64,000 nt of DNA. Origin: Bacteroides gallinarum DSM 18171 = JCM 13658 (lineage in GTDB: Bacteria > Bacteroidota > Bacteroidia > Bacteroidales > Bacteroidaceae). The first letter of the stretch is position 1. Every line of letters starts with the position of its first letter. The translations under genes and the position numbers were made by a program. The DNA is taken from assembly GCF_000374365.1 (NCBI RefSeq), contig NZ_KB894128.1, positions 46,507-110,506 on the forward strand, written 5' to 3'. Below, one piece after another: positions 17,430-25,315 of the stretch. Under the pieces are notes generated by a model. That model was not told the DNA's origin. It saw only the letters and a program-made list of their open reading frames with translations, and did no database searches.

Positions 17430-20400
17430 GCGGTTGCAGGCTCTGCTCCATGTAGGCGGTGGGCGTCATTCCATATAACTCCTTGAAAGCAGTCGAGAAG
17501 TAGGCTACATTGGTGAAACCCGTCAAGGCGGCGATTTCATTGATGTTATGCCTCTTCTTGGACAGCAAGTCCGCAGCCTGCTTTAGCCGGACATTGCGTA
17601 TCAGGTCGCGGGTAGACTGGTTGGTGAGCTCCTTCAGCTTGCGGTGCAAGTGTACGCGGCTGATGCCTACGGTTCCGGCAATCATTTCGACATTCAGTCC
17701 CGGATTGCTTATATTGTCGTTGATAACCTTCATTATACGGTTCAGCAGGCGTTCGTCCGGCGACTCCACCTCTAACTTCTGTATCCGTTCCTCCTGTTCC
17801 TGGCTGCCCCGGAAGCTGTTTTTCAGCACTTCCCGGCTCTTAATCAGGTTGAGGGCGGTTTGCCGGAGTATCTCGATGCTGAAAGGCTTGGTAATATAGG
17901 CATCCGCCCCGGTGCTGAGGCCTTCCAGATTATCTTCCTCCCGTGTCTTGGCGGTAAGCAGGATAACGGGGATATGGTTGATGTTGATATTCTGCTTAAT
18001 CTTCGTACAAAGAGCCATACCGTCCATTTCGGGCATCATAATGTCGCTGATAATCAAGTCCGGCGCTTTCTTCAATACCCGTGCAAGCGCCTCCTTGCCG
18101 TTGCCGCACTCCTGTGTGTGGAAGTCGCTGCCCAGCTCCCGGCAGATGTAGCGGCGTATCTCCTCGTCGTCCTCTACCACCAGTACGCGGTACCTGGACT
18201 TGGCATGTATCTTTCCGGGCTCCTCCGCAAGCGGCGGGGTGGGCAACGCCGTGGTTATGTGCACGGCGGCCGGCGCTGTTGCCGGGTCGTCCAGTTCTTC
18301 CGGCGTCAGGTGGTCTTTTCCTAAAGGCAGGCGGATGATGAAACGGCATCCGGCAGCCCCCTTGTTGTTTTCGGCAGTAACAGTACCGTGGTGCAGCTCC
18401 ACCAGCGAGCGGGTGAGGTGCAACCCGATGCCTGTACCGATGTCCGAAGTGTTCCGGCTGTTGCGCACCTGGTAGAAGCGGTCGAAGATGCGCTCTATCT
18501 CGGTTTCGTCGATACCGGTTCCGCTGTCCTCTATGCTGATTTCGAAGTAACGGCGCAAGGCTGCCTGCGGTGCGTCCGGGTTGCTGCCGGTGCTCAGGCG
18601 GATACATATGCTGCCGTTCTCCGGCGTAAACTTGAAGGCGTTGGAAAGCACGTTCAGGATAACCTTGTCGAAGTTCTTCGGGTCTATCCAGGCTTTCAGC
18701 TCTTCCGTTTCCGGCAGAAAACTCATCGTGATGTGCTTGGCGGTTGCCTGGTATTCGAAAGTGTAATATAAATCCTGCAAGAAGCTCACGAGCTCCGTCT
18801 CCCGGAACTTGAGCTGCATCTGTCCTTTGTCTATCTTGCGGATGTCCATAAGCTGGTTGACGAGCCGGAGAATTCGCTCGGCGTTGCGGTAAATCGTGTT
18901 GTAGTTCCGCTGGCGTTCCCGGTCGCTGTCCGTGCTCATCAGCTTTTGCAGCGGGCTTATGATGAGCGACATCGGAGTACGTATCTCGTGGGAGATGTTG
19001 ATGAAGAACTGCAACTTCGCCTCATTCAACTGTTCGGCATGGATGTGCTCCAACATTCTCTGGCGGGCGCGGTATCGTTGCCGCACCTGGTACATGATGA
19101 AAGAGGCGAGGAGAACGAATGCCAGGCAGTACGCCGTTTTCGCCCACCAGGATACATACCAGGGCGGGGAGATGACGATAGTCAGGTTGCGGGTGTCGGA
19201 GCAGGAGTCATAGTCGCGCGCCTTTACCTTGAAGTGGTAAGTACCCGGCGCCAGGTCGCTGAACGATACCCGGTTGACTCCGGGTTGCAGGTTCACCCAC
19301 GTGTCGTTGTTGAATGCGTACGAGTAGCTGATGCGCTCGGGAGCGTAAAACTCCATGGCGGAGAATTCGATACTGAAAGAGTTGTCCTTGTAAGACAGGC
19401 GGAACTTGTCGGCATTCATCACGGCAGTCGTAACGATATCGTGTCGCCCCGACTTCATTCCTGCTACGACCGCCTTGTCGTGGATGTAGAAGTCCGTGAT
19501 GCGTATTTCCGGTTTCTTGTTGGGGCTCGTTATCTCCTGCGGATTGAAGTAGGTGATGCCGTTGGTTCCGCCGAAGATGATTTCGCCCTGGCGTCCGGCA
19601 AAGGATACCCCTTTGCTGAATTCGTTGCCCTGCAAGCCGTCGCCCGCATAGAAGTTGACGAAAGCCTGCGTATCCGGGTTGAACCGGCAGATGCCGAAGT
19701 TGGTGCTTATCCACAAATTGCCGTTCGCATCTCCTTCAATAGCGGAAATGGAATTGCTGGGAAGGCCGTCTGCCTGGGTGTAGCTGCGGATTTCCTGCGT
19801 CCGGGGATTGAGCCGTTTCAGCCCTTGTGAAGTACCTGCCCAGATATCGCCTGCCGCATCTTCGTGCAGCGCATAGATTACTTCGCCTTGCAGCAGGCGG
19901 TTCACCCGGTAGGTGGAGGCGAAGTTCATCGTCGGGATGTCGAGGCAGCCCAGCCCGTCGTAAGTGCCTATGTAAAGTTTGTCGCCGGCGGTGTACAGCA
20001 GGCAGTTAATCCATGAGTTGTGCAGTATGTTACCGTCCAGGCGGTATTCGAGACCGCTTGTCGGGGTAGGACAGCGGAATACCTCCCGGTTTTTCAGGTC
20101 GATGCGGTACAGCCCTGCTCCCATAGCCCCTACCCATAACTGCTTGTGCTTGTCCTCTACGATGCTGTATATGCTTTGTACGTGTCTCTTGTTCCGGTCT
20201 GGCAGGGGGACGTATTCGAAGTACCCGGTTTGCGGGTTCATCCTGGCAAGCCCGTCGCGGTAGGAGCCTATCCAGATAGTGTGCTCCGAATCCTCGCAGA
20301 TGCTCATAATGGTGGGCGATACCGAGTGCCCGGCGTCTTTGCCCGGTTCGAAATGTGCTTCGAGGGTTCCGTCCGGAGCGATTTTGTACAGCCCGTCGTT

Positions 20401-21501
20401 GTCCGTGCCTATCCAGAATGTGCCGTTGTGGTCTTTGCATACCGACATGATGCAACTGGAACCTATCGTGTTGTGGGTGGAAGATTTGTAACCCATGTAC
20501 TTGAAGTTGTTGGTTACGGGCGGAATTATCATAACCCCCTTCTGGAAGAATCCTAACCAGATGTTTCCCTGCCTGTCCTTCAGTATGGAGTGTATCTTGG
20601 CCTTGTCGAAGTTGAAACTGGTGATGTTGAGGCGGCTTTCCTCTATTGTCCCCTTCCGGATATCGTACACCTTCATCCCGTTACCGTCTGTCCCGATGTA
20701 TATCTCGTCCTGGTTCATCGAATACAGCGTTTTTACGGGCAGGTGAGGGTTGGGTGCATACGGGATGCGGACAAATGTGCCGGCCTTGGGATTGTATTTG
20801 AACAGCCCGTTCTTCATACATCCTACATATATGTTGCCGGCTTTGTCTTCGCAGATAGAGGAAGGCCATGCCATTTCCTTTTCATGCCGGTGGTGTACCA
20901 GGCGGTTGTCCTGTCCGATGCTGTACACTCCCTTGTCGCCGGTGATTATCCATAGCCGTCCTTTCGAGTCTTCGTAGAGCCGGTCTATCAGGAAGCTGGG
21001 AACCAGCCCAGGCTGCTGCCGGGCTACGAAGCGCCCTTCTTCCGTGTGCAGGGAGAATATTCCGTGCCCCGACGTGCCTATCAGTATGTCGCCGTTTTTG
21101 CGTTCGATGATAGCGGATACATTGGCTTCCATTGTTTCGCCGCTGTCGAAAAGCATGGGGATGTCGGTAAAGACGCCGGTTGCGCGGTGGTAGGTCTGTA
21201 TACCGCTGAGCGTACCTATGAAGAAATTGTCCTGCAAGTCCTCGAACAGGATGCGGACGTAGTTGTTGCATAAAGAGTGTTCGTTGCCGGGATTGTGTTT
21301 GTAGACTGTGAATTTGGCGCCGTCGTACCGGTTCAGCCCGTCCTCCGTGGCTATCCATACGATGCCTTCCTTGTCTTGGTAAATGCTGTTGAGCATACTG
21401 CTCGACAGTTCCCTGTCTACGGTAAAAAGTTTGCCTTTCTGCCCGTAGCATAGGGCGGCCGAGAGCAGGTATAAGATACAAAGCGTTATTCTTGAATTCA
21501 T
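17410..21501 (-). CDS. Hybrid two-component system (HTCS) xylan sensor/regulator
   Basis: 1363 residues in one polypeptide. In order: signal peptide, two periplasmic seven-bladed propellers (blades such as DKEGIVWIATEDGLNRYDG and DKHKQLWVGAMGAGLYRID), a Y_Y_Y domain (~690-770), a transmembrane helix (TAYCLAFVLLASFIMYQV), a HisKA domain with phospho-acceptor H838 (FFINISHEIRTPM), an HATPase domain (NVLSNAFKFTPENG, GTGIGLHLTRSLVELH), a receiver with D1153 (DLIISDIMMPEMDG) and a C-terminal AraC/XylS helix-turn-helix pair (VGISRVHLHRKLKELTNQ, TGFTNVAYFSTAF). HTCS proteins bind an oligosaccharide in the periplasm and switch on the cognate PUL. Similar over its full length to the HTCS at 46613. The gene is convergent with GH115 copy 2 and overlaps it by 20 bp. 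Confidence 0.95.
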   Translation of the reverse strand: MNSRITLCILYLLSAALCYGQKGKLFTVDRELSSSMLNSIYQDKEGIVWIATEDGLNRYDGAKFTVYKHNPGNEHSLCNNYVRILFEDLQDNFFIGTLSGIQTYHRATGVFTDIPMLFDSGETMEANVSAIIERKNGDILIGTSGHGIFSLHTEEGRFVARQQPGLVPSFLIDRLYEDSKGRLWIITGDKGVYSIGQDNRLVHHRHEKEMAWPSSICEDKAGNIYVGCMKNGLFKYNPKAGTFVRIPYAPNPHLPVKTLYSMNQDEIYIGTDGNGMKVYDIRKGTIEESRLNITSFNFDKAKIHSILKDRQGNIWLGFFQKGVMIIPPVTNNFKYMGYKSSTHNTIGSSCIMSVCKDHNGTFWIGTDNDGLYKIAPDGTLEAHFEPGKDAGHSVSPTIMSICEDSEHTIWIGSYRDGLARMNPQTGYFEYVPLPDRNKRHVQSIYSIVEDKHKQLWVGAMGAGLYRIDLKNREVFRCPTPTSGLEYRLDGNILHNSWINCLLYTAGDKLYIGTYDGLGCLDIPTMNFASTYRVNRLLQGEVIYALHEDAAGDIWAGTSQGLKRLNPRTQEIRSYTQADGLPSNSISAIEGDANGNLWISTNFGICRFNPDTQAFVNFYAGDGLQGNEFSKGVSFAGRQGEIIFGGTNGITYFNPQEITSPNKKPEIRITDFYIHDKAVVAGMKSGRHDIVTTAVMNADKFRLSYKDNSFSIEFSAMEFYAPERISYSYAFNNDTWVNLQPGVNRVSFSDLAPGTYHFKVKARDYDSCSDTRNLTIVISPPWYVSWWAKTAYCLAFVLLASFIMYQVRQRYRARQRMLEHIHAEQLNEAKLQFFINISHEIRTPMSLIISPLQKLMSTDSDRERQRNYNTIYRNAERILRLVNQLMDIRKIDKGQMQLKFRETELVSFLQDLYYTFEYQATAKHITMSFLPETEELKAWIDPKNFDKVILNVLSNAFKFTPENGSICIRLSTGSNPDAPQAALRRYFEISIEDSGTGIDETEIERIFDRFYQVRNSRNTSDIGTGIGLHLTRSLVELHHGTVTAENNKGAAGCRFIIRLPLGKDHLTPEELDDPATAPAAVHITTALPTPPLAEEPGKIHAKSRYRVLVVEDDEEIRRYICRELGSDFHTQECGNGKEALARVLKKAPDLIISDIMMPEMDGMALCTKIKQNININHIPVILLTAKTREEDNLEGLSTGADAYITKPFSIEILRQTALNLIKSREVLKNSFRGSQEQEERIQKLEVESPDERLLNRIMKVINDNISNPGLNVEMIAGTVGISRVHLHRKLKELTNQSTRDLIRNVRLKQAADLLSKKRHNINEIAALTGFTNVAYFSTAFKELYGMTPTAYMEQSLQPPTPDGE

Positions 21502-21520
21502 AGTATATCGTTTCTGCTGA

Positions 21521-21528
21521 CAAATTTA
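21521..21528 (-). promoter_or_regulatory. -7 element (TAAATTTG) for the HTCS gene
   Basis: Exact TAnnTTTG match on the minus strand, 19 bp from the start codon at 21501. There is no ATGTWACAT box upstream, so the regulator is probably expressed constitutively at low level. Confidence 0.6.
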
Positions 21529-21685
21529 CGGAATTTCTTCAATAGTATCATGGGGGCTTTTGCGAATATAACCGCGATTTTTGTGTTTTATAGTGCACCC
21601 GGCGGGCTTTTGTACCGGAACGGCGGTTTCCCGTCCGTTGGACGATGTGTTTTCCTATGGGGTGAAACTATCTGTTTTGCTTGTC

Positions 21686-21876
21686 GGAACAAAGTGTTCT
21701 ACCCGTTGGAACACTTTGTTTTCTATATATGAAACACTTTGTTCTCCCTGGTGAAACACTTTGTTTTTCCGGCATGGAACACTTTGTTTTTATAGGTCGG
21801 AACACTTTGTTTTTTCAGGCTGGAACACTTTGTTCTTTCGGGCTGGAACACTTTGTTCCGCCATTCGGAACAACGG
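21686..21876. repeat. Array of nine phased dyads, GGAACA-N3-TGTTCC
   Basis: Units begin at 21686, 21708, 21731, 21753, 21776, 21799, 21822, 21845 and 21867 (partial), so the period is 22 or 23 bp throughout. Each 15-mer is a full or near dyad; 21845-21859 is perfect (GGAACACTTTGTTCC). The first unit has AAG instead of CTT at its centre, so it is the same dyad in opposite orientation and still in phase. Linkers of 7-8 bp vary in sequence. The array is 3' of GH67 and about 160 bp upstream of the HTCS promoter. Confidence 0.9.
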
Positions 21877-21959
21877 TTATCATACGGAAGGACGGCATTT
21901 ACCCCTGCTGCTGATGCCGGCAGGCGTGCGTGCCGGGGATGCTTGTCCTATGGACGAAT

Positions 21960-22016
21960 GCAGCGTAACAGGCAGGTGTGATAAAAGGTGTCTATCACAT
22001 CTGCCTGCCACGCTGC
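21960..22016. repeat. Long inverted repeat 3' of GH67
   Basis: Nested complementary arms: GCAGCGT/ACGCTGC at the ends, GGCAG/CTGCC and TGTGATA/TATCACA inside, with a 9-nt loop. It would form a long stem with small internal loops in the GH67 3' untranslated RNA. Neither strand has a clear U-tract after it, so it may stabilise or end the mRNA; I do not call it a standard terminator. Confidence 0.6.
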
Positions 22017-22089
22017 AACTGTTTTCTGCCGGAATCCTGCATCCTTCCGCATGATAGCCTGGCGGATGTTTCCCGGAGGGCGGTTTATC

Positions 22090-24120
22090 TTATCTGTTCC
22101 TGTTCAGCAGTTCTTCCGTGGGACACTCGAAGTTGCTGATAGGAAGGTGCACTTCCTGCAAATCTTTCAGGCTGTGTACAGGCCGCTCGATGTCGTAGGG
22201 TATGGGCATGCCTGAGAATTTCTGGAAGTAGAGCAGGCAGGCGTCTTTCCACCATACGGCGTCGCGGGCTTGTATCCTCAGGTGCGACTGTACTTCGCGG
22301 AAACGTTCCGCATCGATGTACTTTTCGGCGGCATCCCATACTTTCTGGAACTCCCTTACCTGGCGTACACCGCTGTCGTAGCGGTAGCAAAGCTCGTCCC
22401 ACAGGTTACGGCCGTTCTTCATCCGGTAAGTCCAGGGTACGTGGTGGAACCATAACAGGTATTCTTCGGGGCAGGTGTCGATGTTACCGTACTGCTTTGC
22501 CAGCGCTTCGGGGTATTGTGCAACGGCATTGCTTCCCTTGCTGCTGCGGTCGAAGCCTATTCCTTGCTTGTCCGCTCTATGGTAGTAAGACGGAAGCCAG
22601 TCGGGACGCGCACCGGGAATGATACACCACGGCTCGGGACCGTAGTGGTGTCCCCAGGCAAAGATATGGTGCAGGCCGAGGGGCATCATGTAGTTTACTA
22701 CCGCTTCGCGGCTGTCGAGCATCATCTTTTTCAGCCGGGAGCCGGTTTCGTTTCCGAGCGGCTGGAAAGTCTGTGCTAGCCATTCGCCGGCAATGTCTTC
22801 CGATGATAAGGAGGGTTGCCATGCCAGGCGTCCGAAGGCATACCAGTTGGCTTGCGCAAAGGTGTGTCCGCACCAGTTGGTGTCCGTGCCTATGTTGGCA
22901 ACGCCGGCTATCGCTTTTAAGGAAGCGGGCGGTACGAGCTCGAAGAACTCTTTCCACATCGGAGCCAGGTAGGCTATGTGGTTGGAGTGTCCCAGGTATT
23001 CTTGCGTTACCTGGAATTCCGCCATTAAGGGGGTATGCTGCATGGCGCCGAACAGCGGGCTGTACGGCTCGCGGGGCTGGAAGTCTATCGGTCCGTTCTT
23101 TACCTGGACGATGACGTTGCTACGGAATTGTCCGTCCAGGGGTTTGAATTCCAGGTATGCTTGCTTGGCACGGTCGGCATCGGAGGGGCTGTACACGAAG
23201 GCGCGCCACATAACGATGCCTTTGTAGGGCTTCAATGCGTCTGCCAGCATGTTGGCGCCTTCGGCATGGGTACGCCCGAAGTCGCAGGGGCCGGGCTGTC
23301 CTTCCGAGTTGGCTTTCACCAGGAAGCCGCCGAAGTCGGGGATGATGCGGTAGATTTCCTTGACCTTGTTTTTCCACCAGCGGATAACTTCCTTATCCAG
23401 TGGGTCGGCGGTGCTCAGGCTGTCCAATATCATGGGCGAGGCGAAGTTTACGGAGAGGTAAACACGCAGTCCGTACGGGCGGAATATGTCTGCCAGCGCC
23501 TTTACTTTTTGCAGGTATCCGGCGGAGAGTATCTTAGGAGAGGCGTTTACGTTGTTCAGCACCTTACCGTTAATGCCGATAGAGGCATTGGCACGGGCAT
23601 ATGCCTCGTACCTGCCGGAAAGGGTATCGGGCAGTTCTTCCCAGTTCCAGAGCGACTGTCCTGCATAGCCGCGCTCTACGGTGCGGTTTAGGTTGTCCCA
23701 GTGGTTGAGGATACGCAGGCTGTATGCGGGGTTCTCCGTGAGTTGGAAATCGGGAGCCGAGAACGGTGAGCCGGTTGTGCAACGTCCGGTTTCTTGTAGC
23801 CTGAGCAGGTGGTAGGCGGCATAGAGCAGCCCGGTTTCGGTGGGAGAGGCGAGCACGATGCGGCCGTCCTTGCGCTGGATGCGGAAGCCTTCCGGCTGCA
23901 ACTGTTTGTCTTTCTTCACGATTAGCTGTACGGGAGCGCCTTTCCATGCTTGTTGCAACTCGCTCACGGCGATGTCCAGCGTAGGCGAGGAGCGGGGTGC
24001 GGATACTTGTGCCTGTGCGCCGGCAGGCAGCCGGAGCCACAAATGGCTACCGTCCTCGGCAGCCATTTGGGTTATGAATACTATTGCGACGCAGAAAAGC
24101 GAAAAGATTCTGTGTTTCAT
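22090..24120 (-). CDS. GH67 alpha-glucuronidase (copy 1)
   Basis: 676 residues from the ATG at 24120, which opens a normal signal peptide (MKHRIFSLFCVAIVFITQMA). An upstream ATG at 24150 overlaps the previous stop and puts ten polar residues before it. GH67 removes 4-O-methylglucuronate from the terminal non-reducing xylose of xylo-oligosaccharides. Catalytic landmarks visible: acid Glu in VKANSEGQPGPCDFGRTHAE, base pair Asp in NGPIDFQPREPYSPLF and Glu in MAEFQVTQEYLG; also NHWDNLNRTVERGYAG and WYAFGRLAWQPSLS. Last gene of the minus operon starting at 33003. A second GH67 is at 36561; that copy is a lipoprotein, this one is not. Confidence 0.93.
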   Translation of the reverse strand: MKHRIFSLFCVAIVFITQMAAEDGSHLWLRLPAGAQAQVSAPRSSPTLDIAVSELQQAWKGAPVQLIVKKDKQLQPEGFRIQRKDGRIVLASPTETGLLYAAYHLLRLQETGRCTTGSPFSAPDFQLTENPAYSLRILNHWDNLNRTVERGYAGQSLWNWEELPDTLSGRYEAYARANASIGINGKVLNNVNASPKILSAGYLQKVKALADIFRPYGLRVYLSVNFASPMILDSLSTADPLDKEVIRWWKNKVKEIYRIIPDFGGFLVKANSEGQPGPCDFGRTHAEGANMLADALKPYKGIVMWRAFVYSPSDADRAKQAYLEFKPLDGQFRSNVIVQVKNGPIDFQPREPYSPLFGAMQHTPLMAEFQVTQEYLGHSNHIAYLAPMWKEFFELVPPASLKAIAGVANIGTDTNWCGHTFAQANWYAFGRLAWQPSLSSEDIAGEWLAQTFQPLGNETGSRLKKMMLDSREAVVNYMMPLGLHHIFAWGHHYGPEPWCIIPGARPDWLPSYYHRADKQGIGFDRSSKGSNAVAQYPEALAKQYGNIDTCPEEYLLWFHHVPWTYRMKNGRNLWDELCYRYDSGVRQVREFQKVWDAAEKYIDAERFREVQSHLRIQARDAVWWKDACLLYFQKFSGMPIPYDIERPVHSLKDLQEVHLPISNFECPTEELLNRNR

Positions 24121-24139
24121 GGTTCTATGCAATGAGGGG

Positions 24140-25111
24140 TTATTGTCCATCGATAGTGATTATCTTGCCGTCGGCATCGTATTCCAGTTCGCAGACTTTC
24201 AGGCTGCGGAGCCATGTCTTGCCGTTGGAGGGTACGCAGTCGTGGTGGAACAGATACCATTTGCCTTTGTACTCTGCAATGGCGTGGTGGGTAGTCCAGC
24301 CTACCACCGGGGTTAGGATAACGCCCTGGTAGGTGAAGGGGCCGTAAGGGTTGTCACCGATAGCATAGCATAGGCGGTGCGTATCGCCGGTGGAGTAGGA
24401 GAAGTAGTACTTGCCGTTGTACTTGTGCATCCAGCTTGCCTCGAAGAAGCGGCGTTCGGTGTCGCCCGCGGTCAGCGGTTTACCGTTTTCGTCCAGTATG
24501 ATAACGGCTTTCGGTTCTTCTGCAAATTCCAGCATGTCCTCGCTGAGCTTGGCTACGCGGGAGGGCAGTGCCGGTTCGTCGCCTTCGGGCAAGACGGCAC
24601 TTTCCAATGCTTTGTTGTCGCGGTAGCGTTGCAACTGTCCGCCCCACAGACCGCCGAAGTAGATGTAGCGGTTGCCGTCTCCGTCGTCGAATACTGCGGG
24701 GTCGATGCTGTAACTGCCTTTCATCGGATTGGCTTGCGGAACGAACGGGCCTTCGGGCTTGTCGCTGATAGCTACGCCGATACGGAAAATATCGTTCTGG
24801 TCTTTCAGCGGGAAGTACATGTAGTACTTTCCGTCTTTCGGAATGACGTCGCAGTCCCATAACTGGCGGCCTGCCCAGGGAATGTCTTCCACCCGGAGCA
24901 CTACACCGTGGTCTTTGATTTCACCGTGCATGATGTCGTCGGTGGAGAAGACGTGATAGTCTTTCATATTGAAGTGGTCGCCGTTGTCGTTTTCTTCGAC
25001 GCCGCTTTCCCAGTCGTGGCTGGGGTAGATATATACTCTATCGTTAAAAACGTGTACGGCAGGGTCTGCCATGTAATCTCCCGGAACTAAGTATCTCATT
25101 TCTTTTTTCAT
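24140..25111 (-). CDS. Cytoplasmic GH43 (subfamily 1-like) beta-xylosidase
   Basis: 323 residues, a single propeller domain with no signal peptide (starts MKKEMRYLVPGDYMADPAV), so it should act in the cytoplasm. GH43 residues: Asp in YMADPAVHVF, Asp in SIDPAVFDDGDG and Glu in RFFEASWMHKYNG. It very likely splits xylobiose-size products brought in by the GPH symporter three genes earlier in the same operon. An alternative start is the second Met (25099). The 204-bp gap before it carries a long homopurine tract in the mRNA, unusual inside this otherwise tight operon. Confidence 0.88.
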   Translation of the reverse strand: MKKEMRYLVPGDYMADPAVHVFNDRVYIYPSHDWESGVEENDNGDHFNMKDYHVFSTDDIMHGEIKDHGVVLRVEDIPWAGRQLWDCDVIPKDGKYYMYFPLKDQNDIFRIGVAISDKPEGPFVPQANPMKGSYSIDPAVFDDGDGNRYIYFGGLWGGQLQRYRDNKALESAVLPEGDEPALPSRVAKLSEDMLEFAEEPKAVIILDENGKPLTAGDTERRFFEASWMHKYNGKYYFSYSTGDTHRLCYAIGDNPYGPFTYQGVILTPVVGWTTHHAIAEYKGKWYLFHHDCVPSNGKTWLRSLKVCELEYDADGKIITIDGQ

Positions 25112-25162
25112 GGTGAAGCGAATTTAGTTATAAATCGGTTATTTGTTTAATTGGGGTTATTG

Positions 25163-25279
25163 TTTTTCTTTTTTCTTTCCTTTCTTCTCTTCCTTTTCTT
25201 TCTTCTTTTTCTTCTCCTTTCTTCCTCTTCTCTTCTCTTCTTTTCTCTTATCTTATCTTATCTTATCTTATCTTATCTT
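25163..25279. repeat. 87-nt pure homopyrimidine tract plus (TCTTA) repeat
   Basis: From 25163 to 25249 the plus strand contains only C and T. It runs into six perfect TCTTA units (25246-25275) and a partial seventh. On the transcribed minus strand this is homopurine RNA between the GH10-GH43 stop (25316) and the GH43 start (25111). Pentanucleotide repeats can change length by slippage. Confidence 0.9.
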
Positions 25280-25315
25280 TCCTTTCCCTATCTCTTTTTT
25301 CTCTTTACCCTCTTT

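Larger units (their letters stand above)
21502..22089. other. Gene-free region between HTCS and GH67
   Basis: 588 bp with no convincing gene. It holds the HTCS -7 element (21521-21528), the nine-unit dyad array (21686-21876) and a long hairpin (21960-22016). Short plus-strand frames through the array encode only the repeat itself and are not credible proteins. Confidence 0.7.

Noticed and set aside
18946..19830. 294-codon plus-strand frame opposite the HTCS
   Set aside because: Antisense shadow of the kinase region.
21686..21876. CRISPR array
   Set aside because: Repeats are 15 bp with 7-8-bp linkers and internal dyad symmetry; there are no spacer-length unique segments and no cas genes.
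21686..21876. Resemblance of GGAACA-N3-TGTTCC to vertebrate steroid-receptor elements
   Set aside because: Coincidence of a short dyad; no biological link in a bacterium.
21681..21914. Small protein encoded through the repeat array
   Set aside because: The frame is simply the translated repeat (HFV/TLCF units), with no start context and no neighbour support.
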